Source of the DNA: Geodermatophilus poikilotrophus
GTDB lineage: Bacteria; Actinomycetota; Actinomycetes; Mycobacteriales; Geodermatophilaceae
Assembly: GCF_900111455.1 (NCBI RefSeq)
Contig: NZ_FOIE01000008.1
Span: 62,001-126,000, forward strand
Direction: 5' to 3'
Length of the DNA: 64,000 nucleotides
Both the position numbers and the translations under genes were made by a program. Each line of letters starts with the position of its first letter. The first letter of the stretch is position 1. Of the stretch, positions 61,697 through 64,000 are shown piece after piece. Below the pieces are notes generated by a model that was given only the letters and a program-made list of their open reading frames with translations, searched no databases and had not been told where the DNA came from.

Positions 61697-62431
61697 GTGA
61701 CCTCACCGCAGACCCGCAGGCCCGCCGAGTTCGTGGAGCGCGCGCTGTGCGTGCTCGCCCACCCCGACGACGTCGACTTCGGCAGCGCCGGCACGGTGGC
61801 GACGTGGACGACGGCCGGCACCGAGGTCACCTACCTGATCGTCACCGACGGCGACGCCGGCGGGTTCGACGAGACCCCCCGCGAGCAGATGGGGCCGCTG
61901 CGGCGGGCCGAGCAGGAGGCGGCGGCCAAGGCGGTCGGCGTCACCGACGTGCGCTTCCTCGGCCACCCCGACGGCCGCCTGGAGCTGACCCTGGACCTGC
62001 GCCGCGACATCAGCCGGGTGATCCGCCAGGTGCGCCCGCAGCGGGTGCTCACCAGCTCCCCGGAGCGGATGTGGGACCGGATCGGCGCCAGCCACCCCGA
62101 CCACATGACCGTGGGCGAGTCCACGCTGCGCGCCGTCTACCCCGACGCCCGCAACCCCTTCGCCTTCCCCGAGCTGCTGGCCGACGAGGGCCTCGAGGCC
62201 TGGACGGTGTCCGAGGTGTGGCTGACCGCCAGCCCGCGCGCCGACCACGTCGTCGACGTCACCGACGTCGTCGAGCTCAAGTTCGCCGCGCTCGGGAGCC
62301 ACCTCACCCAGGTGAGCCACCTCGACGACCTCGAGGGCTTCGTCACCGACTGGATGCGCCAGACCGGCCGCCGCCTGGGCCTGCCGCCGGGTCGGCTCGG
62401 CGAGGCCTTCCACGTCGTCCACACGGCGTAA
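61697..62431 (+). CDS. PIG-L/LmbE-family deacetylase
   Basis: A 244-residue zinc N-deacetylase-like protein. AHPDD (21-25, with zinc His and Asp and the catalytic Asp), VTDGDAGGF and SHPDHMTVGE (the third zinc-ligand region) are in the standard order. Relatives include MshB (mycothiol synthesis) and Mca; length is shorter than MshB and the substrate is not clear. GTG at 61697. Right of this gene base composition changes abruptly, marking the border of an acquired segment. Confidence 0.83.
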   Translation: MTSPQTRRPAEFVERALCVLAHPDDVDFGSAGTVATWTTAGTEVTYLIVTDGDAGGFDETPREQMGPLRRAEQEAAAKAVGVTDVRFLGHPDGRLELTLDLRRDISRVIRQVRPQRVLTSSPERMWDRIGASHPDHMTVGESTLRAVYPDARNPFAFPELLADEGLEAWTVSEVWLTASPRADHVVDVTDVVELKFAALGSHLTQVSHLDDLEGFVTDWMRQTGRRLGLPPGRLGEAFHVVHTA

Positions 62432-62437
62432 ATCATC

Positions 62438-63574
62438 TTACGCGATATTGAACGCCTTCCAGAGGCCAGGATGCACAACCAGATCTTCATCCCATCGGAG
62501 GCTGGCTCGAGGACTTCTGAACTTGAACCTGTAGTAGTCGGGGGCGAAACCCGTAGGGCCTCCGGGCGTCAAGTTTCCAAGAAAGCCGTTGTCGAAGAGG
62601 ACTGAGACCAACTCCTCGATATCCAACCGCCGAAACCGGGGATCCCCATCTGCGGTAGATCGGAGCTCAGCTACGGGAAAGTGACGCTTTCGTATAGTGC
62701 CGAGCAACTCCATGGCCCTGATGCGGGAGCCTTCATCGAAGTAAAAGCGAAGCGCATCGTGCGCCTCATCCGTAAAATAGGTTTCCGAGTAGTCGGCGAA
62801 GCCACTGAGGACAGACCGCTCATCCAGTCGACCTGGCTGCGACGCATGCTGCGCGACGATCTTCAGGAGCTGCAAAAGATCCCGGGGCGTATGGCGCGTT
62901 TGCTCGACGACGGACTGGGCGGCCGGTCGGCCCAGAAGCTTGTTTGGAAAGTATGCTTCGACCAGGTTGTGAACCTGGGGCCGATTAAGCCTCGCCCGCT
63001 TGTTTGCCAACCGCATTAAGTGCGTATTCCGCACATCGCGTGGGTTTTGGTACCAGTCCAACTCCAGCGCGAAGTCCCTCCGAATCTTTCCAGCCCTGGG
63101 TGAATCCAATCGTCCGTACACGTCAGTTCTGCACGCCAAGACTACCTTGATCGGCGCATTCCCCTGCCTGGCAACCTCATTCACCGCGTCGACCGCTTGC
63201 AGTAGGCCCGCCAACAACAGTGACCGACCCTCTCCTAGCACCCGCATGTCATCCAAGCCGTCTAGGAACAAGTAGAAGCGCCGCCGACTCTCGAACGATT
63301 CCACTACAGACTGCAGGTACGCTAGCCAGATCCTAATCGCATTCTCGGCGTTCTCGACTTCCATGGTGTGCGTGCGTTCGTAGAACTTGGGCAGCGTAAG
63401 TTTCGACTCAACCTTCGCCGTCTTGAGCCTACGTAGACTTGAAGGACTGCCGGGTTCGACGCCTTCTTCTCGCAGGAGACGCTTCGCCTCACGCACGCGC
63501 TCTCCGGCACGTACTGCCGCGGCACCATCCTCGGCACAACAGTCGACGATGATAGAATAATCAACAAGGTCCAT
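62438..63574 (-). CDS. C-terminal part of a Sll1717-like P-loop ATPase (broken gene)
   Basis: A 378-codon frame in a segment of clearly lower GC than the rest of the window. FYLFLDGLDDMRVL (Walker B-like) and KVVLACRTDVYGRL (sensor-like) identify the second half of a P-loop ATPase, and the downstream part resembles the winged-helix/C-terminal region of the Sll1717 family. No Walker A is encoded in this frame; it lies in a separate frame at 63608-63889. The ATG at 63574 probably is not a true start, because the homologous protein continues upstream in another frame. Function unknown; defence-related ATPases have similar architecture. Probably inactive. Confidence 0.6.
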   Translation of the reverse strand: MDLVDYSIIVDCCAEDGAAAVRAGERVREAKRLLREEGVEPGSPSSLRRLKTAKVESKLTLPKFYERTHTMEVENAENAIRIWLAYLQSVVESFESRRRFYLFLDGLDDMRVLGEGRSLLLAGLLQAVDAVNEVARQGNAPIKVVLACRTDVYGRLDSPRAGKIRRDFALELDWYQNPRDVRNTHLMRLANKRARLNRPQVHNLVEAYFPNKLLGRPAAQSVVEQTRHTPRDLLQLLKIVAQHASQPGRLDERSVLSGFADYSETYFTDEAHDALRFYFDEGSRIRAMELLGTIRKRHFPVAELRSTADGDPRFRRLDIEELVSVLFDNGFLGNLTPGGPTGFAPDYYRFKFRSPRASLRWDEDLVVHPGLWKAFNIA

Positions 63575-63607
63575 GCGTGCTGGTATCTTTGCAGAGCATC
63601 GAAGGAG

Positions 63608-63889
63608 TTAGGCACAATACCCCGTCGCGACATTTATTGGGCCGGTCACCGAATATAAGCCTGGCGTATCCCTGGCCAACAGATGTAGACGTGCACCGAC
63701 GGCGGATTTGCCAGAACCCTTATATCCCAATATGAGATACTCGTGCGAATTGAGAACCCTCAGTTCAATACTGCCGAGGTCATAATATCCATCCCGAAGG
63801 AGGCGAGGCGCATTCTCCATTTCGAACTTTGCTTCAGCGAAGCCAAAATTGAAGTCGGCGAGCGACACCGAGCCGAGCAAATCCCCCAT
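63608..63889 (-). pseudogene. N-terminal part of the same P-loop ATPase, disrupted
   Basis: A 93-codon frame from ATG 63889 with FNFGFAEAKFEMENAPRLL, then YYDL and the Walker A GYKGSGKSA (about 55-63), the normal opening of a Sll1717-type ATPase. It ends at an in-frame TAA (63608-63610). The expected continuation appears in a different frame (GIVPNSFDALQRYQHAWTLL, encoded around 63560-63625) and then returns to the first frame in the downstream ORF. Two compensating single-base shifts within about 70 bases therefore interrupt the gene, unless they are assembly errors. Confidence 0.6.
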
Positions 63890-63954
63890 GTTGAGACACT
63901 AGCGCGAGGGCTACCTTGTCGCCATGGCAGAGGCTCGAAGCGCTTCGGTGCCCG

Positions 63955-64000
63955 TCAGAGCAACCGGTTGGTGGCGGCCCAGCGGGTGAGCTCGTTGCGG
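63955..64000 (-). CDS. C-terminal end of an unidentified protein, cut by window edge
   Basis: Only 14 codons and a TGA are visible: RNELTRWAATNRLL on the minus strand. GC and codon use are back to the chromosomal norm, so this is likely the next host gene beyond the lower-GC segment. The 65 bases between it and the ATPase start (63890-63954) show no recognisable feature. I do not recognise the protein. Confidence 0.35.
   Translation of the reverse strand, partial: RNELTRWAATNRLL

Overview
The window is about 73-75% G+C by eye, uses many GTG starts and 4-base ATGA/GTGA gene overlaps, and carries a typical actinobacterial chromosomal gene set. It contains no rRNA, no tRNA that I could recognise, no CRISPR array and no intact insertion sequence. 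Gene content and local order recall two Mycobacterium tuberculosis neighbourhoods (from memory: Rv3305-Rv3315 for amidohydrolase, punA, pmmB, upp, add, deoA and cdd; Rv0948-Rv0957 for chorismate mutase, uvrD1/pcrA, M23 peptidase, sucC, sucD, an antigen-like membrane protein, DUF6350, purN and purH). Overall style suggests a Geodermatophilaceae-like actinobacterium (Blastococcus, Geodermatophilus or Modestobacter); this family assignment is inference.

Layout. 1-5.3 kb, minus strand: methylmalonyl-CoA mutase small subunit (cut by the window edge), an M20 amidohydrolase, a YbdK-type carboxylate-amine ligase and a stand-alone M16-like protein. 5.3-9.3 kb, plus strand: purine nucleoside phosphorylase, a uronate dehydrogenase-like reductase, a phosphosugar mutase and a HAD hydrolase, tightly packed. 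9.35-11.2 kb: a small, lower-GC pair of exported proteins bracketed by inverted copies of a ~64-bp repeat. 11.2-19.4 kb: DUF805 protein, Gfo/Idh/MocA oxidoreductase, upp, then the operon GNAT-methyltransferase-deoC-aldehyde dehydrogenase-half aldehyde dehydrogenase and a duplicated acidic protein. 19.6-31.4 kb, minus strand: DEAD-box helicase, adenosine deaminase, an ABC exporter, and a nucleoside module made of a BMP-type binding lipoprotein, an ABC ATPase, two permeases, cdd and deoA. 31.6-43 kb: cell-wall and central-metabolism genes (D,D-carboxypeptidase, YihY, 2H phosphoesterase, trpS, pat, galE, CNNM transporter, CAP protein, icd, mdh). 43-59.5 kb: folD, purH, purN, DUF6350, sucD, sucC, lipase, M23 peptidase, pcrA and chorismate mutase. 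59.6-62.4 kb: an ECF41-type sigma factor with its CMD partner, and a PIG-L deacetylase. 62.4-63.9 kb: a broken, lower-GC P-loop ATPase.

How the genes work together. Nucleosides taken up by the BMP/ABC system can be deaminated (cdd, add), phosphorolysed (deoA, punA), their bases salvaged (upp) and their sugar phosphates isomerised or cleaved (pmmB-like mutase, deoC), with aldehyde dehydrogenase consuming the acetaldehyde. icd, sucCD, mdh and mutA feed the TCA cycle; purN, purH and folD form a purine/one-carbon group.

Most notable non-coding signals: (i) at least twelve copies of a ~55-60-bp hairpin element, most of them abutting a stop codon, whose arms covary while the apical loop stays constant; (ii) a 21-codon leader peptide with Phe-Tyr-Tyr followed by a textbook terminator upstream of chorismate mutase, that is, a probable aromatic-amino-acid attenuator; (iii) a recurrent -10-like hexamer placed 6-7 bases before start codons, indicating many leaderless mRNAs.
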